Assembly (NCBI GenBank): GCA_937890245.1
Contig: CALACF010000476.1
Span: 1 to 9,039, forward strand
Direction: 5' to 3'
Length of the DNA stretch: 9,039 nucleotides
Source of the DNA: an uncultured Flavobacteriales bacterium
Lineage (GTDB): Bacteria > Bacteroidota > Bacteroidia > Flavobacteriales_D > Sanyastnellaceae
In this document: piece by piece, positions 1-6,604 of the stretch
How the letters are laid out: each line of letters opens with the position of its first letter
Numbering within the stretch: position 1 is the stretch's first letter
Program-made: the position numbers and the translations under genes
Notes under the pieces: generated by a model
Told to the model about the DNA's origin: nothing
What the model saw: the letters and a program-made list of their open reading frames with translations, nothing else
Database searches by the model: none

Positions 1-3000
1 GGTGGAATCGCTGCAGACGCCTTGCTCTACGACGAGTTGCACGGTTGGCGAGCCGGGCGTGTCGAAGCTGTGTGCCACGGGTATCCCGCCGGTTGTGAAG
101 TCCACACCGCCGTCGCCGAAATCCCAAGCGTATGTCGCAGAAGGGTAGTTGATATAAGGTGTGAATTCTGCGGACTCTCCAGCTTCGAGGCAGACAGTAG
201 GGAATACAGTGAAGCCAGCGTTTACCTGTAACATCACATCGACCCAGACGTTCTCTGAAATCCCGTAACCACCCGGCCCGTATGCTGTGGCCGTTACGAC
301 GTATTCGCCCGGCGTGAAATACCCCTGCAAAACGTCCAAGCCAAATGACCCGTAAACAACCCGCGTCATGCCATCGCCGAAGTCCCACACGACGCTGTCG
401 ACTACGCCTTCGACGGATGCTGAGAAGACACCTTGCAAAGGCGCGCAACCCGTCGTGTCACCTGCAAGCTGAACCAAAGGTGGCAGAGGGATGAGCAGCA
501 CTGTTTCGGTCACCGCTGAAGTACATCCGCCATTGCTTAAGGTCAGCGTCGCGCTCTGTTCGCCCCATACGTCGTCGCTCCATGAAACCACACCACCGGC
601 GACATCTCCGCCGGACGAAACCGTCCAATCTGCTGTGGATCCAGCTGCCGCCACGCTCAAGTCCACCAAATCGGCATCAAAATCGGGTGCCACCACCACG
701 TCGGGGTTGATCAAAAAGGCGGGGGCGGGTGTGCCTAAAACCACAACCTGCCCCGTGGCAATGTCCGAACAGCCCGTTTCGGGATGCACGGCAATAAGTT
801 CGAAATCAACGACTTCGTTTGCAGTGCCCGCCGCTTCTAAGACCACGCCGAGTGGTTCGAATGCCACCATGTCGACCCCGTCGATCGTCCAAGTCCAAGC
901 CCCGGCGGCAATCCCCACTCCCTCCTCGATGCCGACTGAAAGGTTGGCCAAGTCGACCACTTCGCCCGAGCAAATTTCCAAGGGCAACCCCATTTCTGCG
1001 GCAACCCATGCGGGCACCTCGAATGTCAATTCTTGCTCGTCAACGCATCCGCCGGTCGATGCAACAACCGTTGCCGTCGCCCAATATCCGGTGCCCAAAG
1101 CATTGCCGTATACGTGCTGTAAGCTGGGGCCTGGCGTTTCTACGGCGCCCGGTTCGAAGGGGTCGCCCGTGGTCCAGAGGTAGCTGTCGGCGCTTCCGGA
1201 GTAGGCCAATTCAGCCTCGACCTCACATCCAGAGAGTCCGGAAACACTCAGTCCGCCAGTGGGTTGTTGGACCACCGTAATGCTGTCGCTGAAGAAGGCC
1301 TCGCAGCCAGTGATTAAATCGACCACCGTCCTTTCAACGCTCCACACGCTCGAGTCCTGGCCGCCGCTGGTCCACCATGCCGGCCCGCCAGGAACAGCTC
1401 CGATGGTGGTGTCTGTCCCGAGTTGAGAGTTGAGGATCCAGGTTGAAACGGCGTCGCCCGAGCCGCTGGCGAAGGCGTCTATGTCGATATTGACTGGCGC
1501 GCATCCGCTTGAAGGCAGACTGAAGCCGGCTTCGACGGATGGGTGGACCAGCAGGTCGGCCGCTGCTTCTGCTGTACAGCCGTGGGCATTGACCGCCGTC
1601 AAAACGGCCAGATGCAATCCCGCGTCGAGCGACAGGCTGGTGTCTGAGGAGGCGTTCCAAGGAACGGGTGCGCCCAAGTCGATGGCAAGGTTCCAGCCCA
1701 CGGCGCCCGCGCTTCCGCTGCTCAATTCTTCGCGGGTCAGCATGGATTGCAATGGCGAGCAAACGGCTCCGCTTGAGCTCAAAGCGATCACCGGCACGTC
1801 AAAGACGGCCACCTCCAGGGAGTCCGTCCCCCAACAACCGAAGATGGATTGGCCTTCGAAAACCACCGTAAACGTATCGGAGGAAAAGTAGGTATGGGCG
1901 TTGGCGCCAGGGAGGTCAGCGTTTGCGGCGTCGCCAAAATCCCAGCTCGCGTTGAGCACGGGCAAGGCGGCGGCTTCCAAGGTGTATGGGGCGCAATGCG
2001 AGCCGGCCAAATCGAGCACGGAGGCGAGGTCCACTGTCAGGGCGGGCTGTAGGTAGAGGGTCGCGTTTTCCTGGGCCGCGCAACCGCCAGGTGATGCCAA
2101 TTCCAAGGAGAACAGCAGCGTATCGGTCGTGTTGCCGGGGTTGATGAAGGGGTAGGACCAGGAGGGGAATTGGCTTTCAGCCGAGCCGTAGGCGCCGAGT
2201 GTCTGGTTGTACACGTTTTCGACGACCCAGGTCCATTCAGTACCAGGTGCCACGCCGAACGCTTCGGCTTCGAAGGTGAAAAGGTCGCCCGAGCAGGCCT
2301 GCCCATCGCCGAGCCAAATAGCCGGCGCGGGCAAAATTTCTACGGTGATGCTCTCGGAATTTCCACACCCGCCCACGCCGCCGCTCAAGCCCGCTGCTAC
2401 AGACACGGTGTAGACGACGGTTTCGTCGGTAAAATTGTGGGGGAAGGCGTGTGTCCCATCTGCATCCAAACTCGATTGAACCCCGTGCCCGAAGTCCCAG
2501 ATCAAATCGTCCATGGCCAGGGTTCCGGTCGTGTCCAAGGCGCTCAAGCCGAGGACCAATGGCGCGCAGGCCGTCGTATCCGAACCAATCAAGTTGACAA
2601 CCGGGCTGTCGAGAACTTCCACCTCGACGGCTGTGCTGTCAGTGCATCCGCTGGCGGTGGTGACGGTGAGCTCGACGTTGTACAGGCCGGGCGCGTCAAA
2701 CACGGGCTCGGGAAATTCTGCTGCCGAGCTGCCGCCCTGGAAAATCCAGTCATACGCGACGATCGGCCCGCCGAAATCTTCGTTCGTTGTCGAAGTTGAA
2801 GGGTTCAGCGACGTCGCCGCACCAAAACAAATTGGGAGGGCGGTGAAGGCGGCCACGGGAAAGGCGTTGAGCGACACACTTTCACTGGCCGTGTGGCTGC
2901 AACCGCTCGCTGAGGTGGTCGTCAGTTCAAACCAATACGTCCCCGTTTCGCTCAAGTCCACGGCGGCCGGCACGACGTCGTTGCCCAAATCCACGGGCGG

Positions 3001-4330
3001 ATTGACCAGTGTCCAAGCCCAAGTCATCGCGTCGCTGGAGGCGTCCTCGGCTTGGACGCTCATTGCAGATGTACAGCTGTCCGCCGGTAGCACAATGCCC
3101 GAAGTGGGGGCGGGCAACACTGCTACGGGCACCACATCTGTTGATGTACAGGCAGGCGCTTCTAGGGCGAAAACCGTGACGCTGGCGGAGAAATTTCCCT
3201 CACCGATGAACGCATGGCTTTGCCCGACGAGCTGTTCGAAGGGAATCATGCCACCGGCCATGGGGATGTTGGGCGAACTGGCCCCGTCGCCCCAGGCAAA
3301 GTTGAAGGCGAAATCGCTGCTTGCCCCTGGGGCGCTGAATCCCCAGGCGACCGTTTCAAATTGGAATGGGGTACCTGGGCAGATGGGCTCCGCACTGGCT
3401 GTAATGTTTACCGTTGGAGGGTTGATCACACGCACCTCGACTTCGGCCGTGTCCACGCCGCAGATGTTCTCGGTCAGCAGGCTCAATGTGAATTGGCCGG
3501 TGCCGGGGAAGGTGATGTCGTAAATCTGCTGGCTCTCACAGGCAGCAAGCCAATCCGTCCACAGGCTCGGGTCACCGCCACCTCCGCCCGCCTCCGCGCC
3601 CGTTGCTGATCCCAATTCCCAGCGCTCTCGCCGCACAAACCCGTTGGATGACGTGTTGTTCCCTTGTCCGCTCGAACAACAATTGGCACATGCGATATTC
3701 TCGACCTGCACCTGTGATTCAGGCCAACAAAGGACAGTCGTCGACAGGTTGATCGCCGCCTCGTCCCGGTTCCACGTCAAGAACGCGTCGCTCAAACCGT
3801 CCTCGAGCTCGCCAGGTCCGTTGGGCGTGCCGTCGAAGGGGTCCACAGCGCTGTATTGCAGGCAATAGTTTGAATACGTGAGCATCAAATCATGGCCACA
3901 TCCGCCCGGACCGCAGTTGAATGCCTGGTAGTTGTGAGAAAATCCGGAGATGCGGTGGATGGTCTCGCCGTCTGCCGAGGTGAAGGGGTCGATGTTGAAT
4001 GGCGCGCCCGCTTGGATTTGGCCCATGTCGTAGGCGGAGCTGCCCGAGCCGTCGCCCCATTCGATGGAGAAGGACCAGGTCGGTGAGAATCCGCGGTCGA
4101 TGTCCACTTTCGGCAACCCTTCGAAGGGGGCGCATCCGCCGTTGATGTCCCCGTACTTGAGCGATGCGCTGGGGTTGGCCAATTCATGGACGAGTACACC
4201 CTGCACCCCACCGGAGCAAAAACTCGTGGTCACCGTGATTGTATAGCTGTTCCATTCGGAAGGCGTGTACGCGTGATTCAGCGCGCTGCCATCCCAATTC
4301 CCAACGATATCACTGGACCCATCGCCCCAG
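1..4330 (-). repeat. Degenerate array of PKD/Ig-like coding units
   Basis: This stretch codes for the tandem beta-sandwich units of the giant protein. The units are diverged, but short blocks recur in the DNA. GGCGGATG(C/T), coding Gly-Gly-Cys, is seen as its complement near 527, 1047, 3899 and 4131. The block coding DTTxCAP recurs near 440-461 and 2562-2581. The tryptophan codons of the W(D/G) signatures are at 124-126, 385-387, 1942-1944, 2497-2499, 3292-3294, 4057-4059 and 4327-4329. The spacing is irregular, so some units between them are Ig-like folds that have lost the PKD signature. Unit boundaries were judged by eye and are approximate. Confidence 0.6.
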
Positions 4331-4572
4331 TCAACCAGCACGCCAGTATGAGCGGCGGGCAGCGCAGTCAATTCGAAAGTGAAGGGTTGGGGGTTGTCGT
4401 TGACGCCGTCGATGCATTGAAGCCAATGCGGTGTCGCGGCGGTTTCCGCCACGCCAGCCAGGACTGTATTGCCTGTAAACTGTGGGCATTGGGCTTGTAT
4501 AGGTCCCCAAGTCAACAGCGCCATCAAGGCGACAAACAATTGGTTCAATTTATTTTGGGAGGCTATCAACAC
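1..4572 (-). CDS. Giant secreted PKD/Ig-like repeat protein, C-terminus outside window
   Basis: One uninterrupted minus-strand frame of 1524 codons runs off the left edge, so the C-terminus is missing. Residues 1-27 form a signal peptide (Lys8, hydrophobic 12-20, then PIQA before QC), so the product is exported. The rest is a chain of roughly 90-120-residue beta-rich units. Seven have PKD signatures: WGDG at residues 82, 172 and 427, WDFGHG at 692, WDFGDA at 877, and WDFGDG at 1396 and 1483. Linkers repeat cysteine motifs such as GCAP/ACAP and SGCTD. Residues about 200-400 lack the PKD signature and carry a Cys cluster (C295, C298, C299) and a glycine run. Proteins of this kind in Bacteroidota are usually type IX secretion cargo with a C-terminal sorting domain, acting as adhesins or matrix proteins; that domain would lie beyond the window, so this is inference. 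The start is uncertain: an in-frame TGA lies at 4590-4588. GTG 4572 or TTG 4569 gives a full signal peptide. The first ATG, at 4524, leaves only about 11 residues before the cleavage site and no lysine. Confidence 0.88.
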   Translation of the reverse strand, partial: MLIASQNKLNQLFVALMALLTWGPIQAQCPQFTGNTVLAGVAETAATPHWLQCIDGVNDNPQPFTFELTALPAAHTGVLVDWGDGSSDIVGNWDGSALNHAYTPSEWNSYTITVTTSFCSGGVQGVLVHELANPSASLKYGDINGGCAPFEGLPKVDIDRGFSPTWSFSIEWGDGSGSSAYDMGQIQAGAPFNIDPFTSADGETIHRISGFSHNYQAFNCGPGGCGHDLMLTYSNYCLQYSAVDPFDGTPNGPGELEDGLSDAFLTWNRDEAAINLSTTVLCWPESQVQVENIACANCCSSGQGNNTSSNGFVRRERWELGSATGAEAGGGGGDPSLWTDWLAACESQQIYDITFPGTGQFTLSLLTENICGVDTAEVEVRVINPPTVNITASAEPICPGTPFQFETVAWGFSAPGASSDFAFNFAWGDGASSPNIPMAGGMIPFEQLVGQSHAFIGEGNFSASVTVFALEAPACTSTDVVPVAVLPAPTSGIVLPADSCTSAMSVQAEDASSDAMTWAWTLVNPPVDLGNDVVPAAVDLSETGTYWFELTTTSASGCSHTASESVSLNAFPVAAFTALPICFGAATSLNPSTSTTNEDFGGPIVAYDWIFQGGSSAAEFPEPVFDAPGLYNVELTVTTASGCTDSTAVEVEVLDSPVVNLIGSDTTACAPLVLGLSALDTTGTLAMDDLIWDFGHGVQSSLDADGTHAFPHNFTDETVVYTVSVAAGLSGGVGGCGNSESITVEILPAPAIWLGDGQACSGDLFTFEAEAFGVAPGTEWTWVVENVYNQTLGAYGSAESQFPSWSYPFINPGNTTDTLLFSLELASPGGCAAQENATLYLQPALTVDLASVLDLAGSHCAPYTLEAAALPVLNASWDFGDAANADLPGANAHTYFSSDTFTVVFEGQSIFGCWGTDSLEVAVFDVPVIALSSSGAVCSPLQSMLTREELSSGSAGAVGWNLAIDLGAPVPWNASSDTSLSLDAGLHLAVLTAVNAHGCTAEAAADLLVHPSVEAGFSLPSSGCAPVNIDIDAFASGSGDAVSTWILNSQLGTDTTIGAVPGGPAWWTSGGQDSSVWSVERTVVDLITGCEAFFSDSITVVQQPTGGLSVSGLSGCEVEAELAYSGSADSYLWTTGDPFEPGAVETPGPSLQHVYGNALGTGYWATATVVASTGGCVDEQELTFEVPAWVAAEMGLPLEICSGEVVDLANLSVGIEEGVGIAAGAWTWTIDGVDMVAFEPLGVVLEAAGTANEVVDFELIAVHPETGCSDIATGQVVVLGTPAPAFLINPDVVVAPDFDADLVDLSVAAAGSTADWTVSSGGDVAGGVVSWSDDVWGEQSATLTLSNGGCTSAVTETVLLIPLPPLVQLAGDTTGCAPLQGVFSASVEGVVDSVVWDFGDGMTRVVYGSFGLDVLQGYFTPGEYVVTATAYGPGGYGISENVWVDVMLQVNAGFTVFPTVCLEAGESAEFTPYINYPSATYAWDFGDGGVDFTTGGIPVAHSFDTPGSPTVQLVVEQGVCSDST

Positions 4573-4643
4573 GTCAGCCCCAAGGTATCAGCAAGGCCTG
4601 AGCCTATGTGTAAGACCCCGCTGAGTTGTTCACAGGCGCCGGG
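4573..4643 (-). other. Short intergenic gap between peroxidase and PKD gene
   Basis: These 71 bases separate the TAA of the cytochrome gene from the preferred start of the PKD gene on the same strand. I see only weak inverted segments (for example CAGGCCTTGCTG on the minus strand) and no GC-rich hairpin followed by a T run, so transcription probably continues through. There is a GGGG tract six bases upstream of GTG 4572, but no convincing Shine-Dalgarno sequence. If the real start is ATG 4524 the gap becomes 119 bases. Confidence 0.5.
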
Positions 4644-5762
4644 TTATTCGTGGGGATCCGAGAAATTGGGATTCTCTCCAAACGAGGGGTCGGTCAAGGT
4701 CTTGAGGAATGCCACCAACGCCGCCTTGTGCACGTCGGGCAGCATCAGGCCGCCGGTGGTGTATTTCATGAAGGGATCGATCGTCTCCGAAGGCAATCCC
4801 CCAGCATTGTAATGATCAACGACCTCCTCGAGGGTCTCAAATCGGCCGTCGTGCATATAGGGTCCGGTCAGCTCCACATTGCGCAAGGTCGGCGTTTTGA
4901 AGCGGCCGTTGTCGAGCGAAGAAAGGGTCACCGCCCCGACGCCCATGTCGGAAAACACGGAGTCGAGTCCGTTGTTATGGGCCAAGTAGTCAGAGAACTG
5001 CAACCCAGCCTCGCTATGGCAATGGAAGCAATCAGCGCCGAATTCTCCGCCGACCACGACCTCGGGGTCGCCGCCCTCGCGGTTGAACAGCTCGTAGCCG
5101 AGAAACTCCTCGTCGGTCAGCTCGATTTCGCCCTTGCGCCACTGGTCAAATCGGCTTTTGGCCGAAACCATGGTCCGCATGAATTGGGCAATGGCCATCA
5201 CGATGCGGTCCTCGCTCACCTGCTCGCTCCCAAAGGCGTCCATCATCAAGGGTGGATAAAGCGGATTGGCAGCAATGCGTTGTTCCGCAACTTCCCAGGC
5301 CAAATTCATTTCTCCCGGATGGGGCACCGGTTCGCGGGCCTGGTCTTCTAGCGTGGGCGCCCGCCCGTCCCAAAAGTAATTCCTGGCCCAGCCAACATTG
5401 ACAATTGCCATGGCATTGCGGCTGCCAACCTCACCTGTGACGCCCGTTGAAAACGCGGTGGGCTCCGCAAAACTGCGCTCGGGCAAATGGCAAGACCCGC
5501 AGCTCATGGTGCTGTCCTGGGAAAGGGTCTTCTCCCAGAACAACAAGCGCCCGAGCTCAACACCTTCTTCGGTGAGCGGATTGTGCGCAGGGATATCCAT
5601 GGGCGGAAAAAAGGGCGGGATGGACAGCTCCAAAGGCGTTGCTCCCGGCGCGACGCCATCGGTAGGCGTATGAAATTCAGGGCATTGTGTGCATGAGGAT
5701 GCAAGACTCAGTACGGCGGCAATCACCGCAGTTCCAACCAGCAACCGCGCCCCTTGTTTCAT
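4644..5762 (-). CDS. Diheme cytochrome c peroxidase, MauG/MbnH-like lipoprotein
   Basis: The 372-residue product belongs to the diheme cytochrome c peroxidase/MauG superfamily. Residues 1-23 form a lipoprotein signal peptide ending in the lipobox LASSC (C24), predicting membrane anchoring outside the cytoplasm. Two c-type heme sites are visible: CGSCH at 88-92 and CFHCH at 245-249. Other family hallmarks are GRLLFWE at 71-77, FWDGR at 130-134, TPTLRN at 290-295, PYMHDGRF at 301-308 and LEEVVDHY at 311-318. The length is normal for the family. Tyr318 falls where bacterial cytochrome c peroxidases carry a methionine ligand in a similar block, which favours a MauG/MbnH-type enzyme over a simple peroxide scavenger; this alignment was done by eye. 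ATG 5762 overlaps the TGA of the upstream MbnP-like gene (ATGA). The reading frame stays open further upstream inside that gene, but only this start gives a signal peptide. Probable role: peroxide-driven oxidation of the neighbouring MbnP-like lipoprotein. Confidence 0.93.
   Translation of the reverse strand: MKQGARLLVGTAVIAAVLSLASSCTQCPEFHTPTDGVAPGATPLELSIPPFFPPMDIPAHNPLTEEGVELGRLLFWEKTLSQDSTMSCGSCHLPERSFAEPTAFSTGVTGEVGSRNAMAIVNVGWARNYFWDGRAPTLEDQAREPVPHPGEMNLAWEVAEQRIAANPLYPPLMMDAFGSEQVSEDRIVMAIAQFMRTMVSAKSRFDQWRKGEIELTDEEFLGYELFNREGGDPEVVVGGEFGADCFHCHSEAGLQFSDYLAHNNGLDSVFSDMGVGAVTLSSLDNGRFKTPTLRNVELTGPYMHDGRFETLEEVVDHYNAGGLPSETIDPFMKYTTGGLMLPDVHKAALVAFLKTLTDPSFGENPNFSDPHE
5759..5762 (-). 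promoter_or_regulatory. ATGA stop/start overlap (translational coupling)
   Basis: The minus-strand bases ATGA hold both the TGA stop of the MbnP-like gene and the ATG of the diheme cytochrome gene. No Shine-Dalgarno sequence is seen in the preceding bases, so re-initiation by the same ribosomes is a reasonable inference and would keep enzyme and putative substrate in a fixed ratio. Confidence 0.8.
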
Positions 5763-6514
5763 TTTCGTTCCACGGTCAAGGAGGCCAGGTAGAGCGCGTT
5801 GTAGCGCTCGGCCAATGGCATGTTGTCGCCTGTGTGTGTGATGGCATCCACGGCCAAATCGATGCTGTCGTCCGTTCCGCTCAAACCGTCGAGCAGCTCT
5901 CCCCGCAGTCGGAAGCCGACGGCACTGCACTGCTCCACAGTGAAGGACTCATCCGTTGCTAAGACGCCAAAAAACGGGTCTCCACCCACGTGAAAGGCAA
6001 AGGGCGTGTCGAAATTCTCGCCGCCTGTAAGGTCGGCCTTGCCTTCAAGTCGGGTGAAGATGTAGCCCGTGTTCCACGTCCAAAACATGCCGCCGGATTC
6101 TGCCACGCCAAGCGGGTGGTTGAAGGCGTAAATCGAGGGGTCGATATCGGCGTTCATCTCAGCAGGAACCCCCATGCCCAGACGCAGGCCGGTGTATTCG
6201 CCTGCGGGAAGCTCCCACGACCACCAGGCGCTGTCGCCCGTGTTGTAGAGTTCCACATCAGCCAATTCTACCCGCCCATCTTCGGTCAATGCCTCGACGC
6301 TTCCGAAGTAACAACGGAAGCCCTCGAGCCTCAAATTGTGGCCCAAGTGGTCTGCAGCGGTTGCACCCAATTCAACCGCTTCTCCGCCAAAAGTGAAGTC
6401 AGCGGTGAGGACCACCCGACCGGGCAGGGGTTCTACATCGGGCTCGCGACAGCTCGAAAGGCTGAGCGCTAAGGACATGGCCAAGAGGCCTAGAATTGGC
6501 ATAAATTTCTGCAT
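5759..6514 (-). CDS. MbnP-family lipoprotein, putative copper-binding partner of the diheme enzyme
   Basis: The 251-residue product has a lipoprotein signal peptide (Lys3, hydrophobic 4-19, lipobox LSLSSC with C22). The mature part matches the MbnP family by several blocks: a beta-rich start (VVLTADFTFGG, 34-44), AWWSWELPAGEYTGLRLGMG (96-115) followed by VP, NHPLG (132-136), GGMFWTWNTGYIFTRLEG (141-158), FAFHVGG (172-178) and a C-terminal HTGDNMPLAERYN (227-239). In characterised MbnP/MbnH pairs the diheme partner converts an MbnP tryptophan to kynurenine, and the protein then binds copper. Candidate tryptophans here are W145 and W147, and candidate metal-site histidines include H56, H59, H133, H175 and H227; these assignments are inference. 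ATG 6514 was chosen because it begins directly at the signal peptide. A longer in-frame ATG at 6613 would add 33 residues without signal-peptide character and overlap the divergent helicase start. It is the first gene of the minus-strand unit, coupled to the diheme cytochrome gene. No methanobactin gene is visible, so the role is probably broader copper or redox handling at the envelope. Confidence 0.9.
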   Translation of the reverse strand: MQKFMPILGLLAMSLALSLSSCREPDVEPLPGRVVLTADFTFGGEAVELGATAADHLGHNLRLEGFRCYFGSVEALTEDGRVELADVELYNTGDSAWWSWELPAGEYTGLRLGMGVPAEMNADIDPSIYAFNHPLGVAESGGMFWTWNTGYIFTRLEGKADLTGGENFDTPFAFHVGGDPFFGVLATDESFTVEQCSAVGFRLRGELLDGLSGTDDSIDLAVDAITHTGDNMPLAERYNALYLASLTVERK

Positions 6515-6604
6515 CGTCACAAAGGAATCGCATGCAAGACAAAAAACACGTGATTGGGGTTGCATTATTAGCGAAATTTCACGGCCTACGACGATTGTTC
6601 CTCC
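6515..6604. promoter_or_regulatory. Divergent intergenic region with presumed back-to-back promoters
   Basis: These 90 bases lie between the starts of the MbnP-like gene (minus) and the helicase gene (plus), so promoters for both must lie here or within the coding ends. The region is more AT-rich than its surroundings around 6540-6580. It contains the perfect palindrome CACGTG at 6547-6552 and GCATGC at 6529-6534. I found no clear match to the Bacteroidota promoter (TTG, about 19-20 bases, then TAnnTTTG) on either strand. On the minus strand TAATAAT near 6563-6569 is only a loose -10 resemblance. No Shine-Dalgarno is obvious for either gene. Regulatory use of the palindromes is not shown. Confidence 0.4.

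Noticed and set aside
2513..3523. A 336-residue open frame on the plus strand (also a 230-residue one at 491-1183)
   Set aside because: They lie antisense to the giant PKD frame, are low-complexity Ser/Thr/Ala/Pro-rich, and show no domain or start signal. They are by-products of the GC-rich minus-strand gene.
4573..4643. Possible rho-independent terminator after the cytochrome gene
   Set aside because: Only weak, interrupted inverted segments are present and there is no T run after them on the minus strand.
4626..5351. A 241-residue plus-strand open frame
   Set aside because: It is the complement of the diheme cytochrome gene, whose heme motifs and family blocks make the minus strand the real coding strand.
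5763..5930. Upstream extension of the diheme cytochrome frame to 5930
   Set aside because: It would overlap the MbnP-like gene by about 170 bases and add an Arg-rich stretch. The start at 5762 gives a proper lipoprotein signal peptide.
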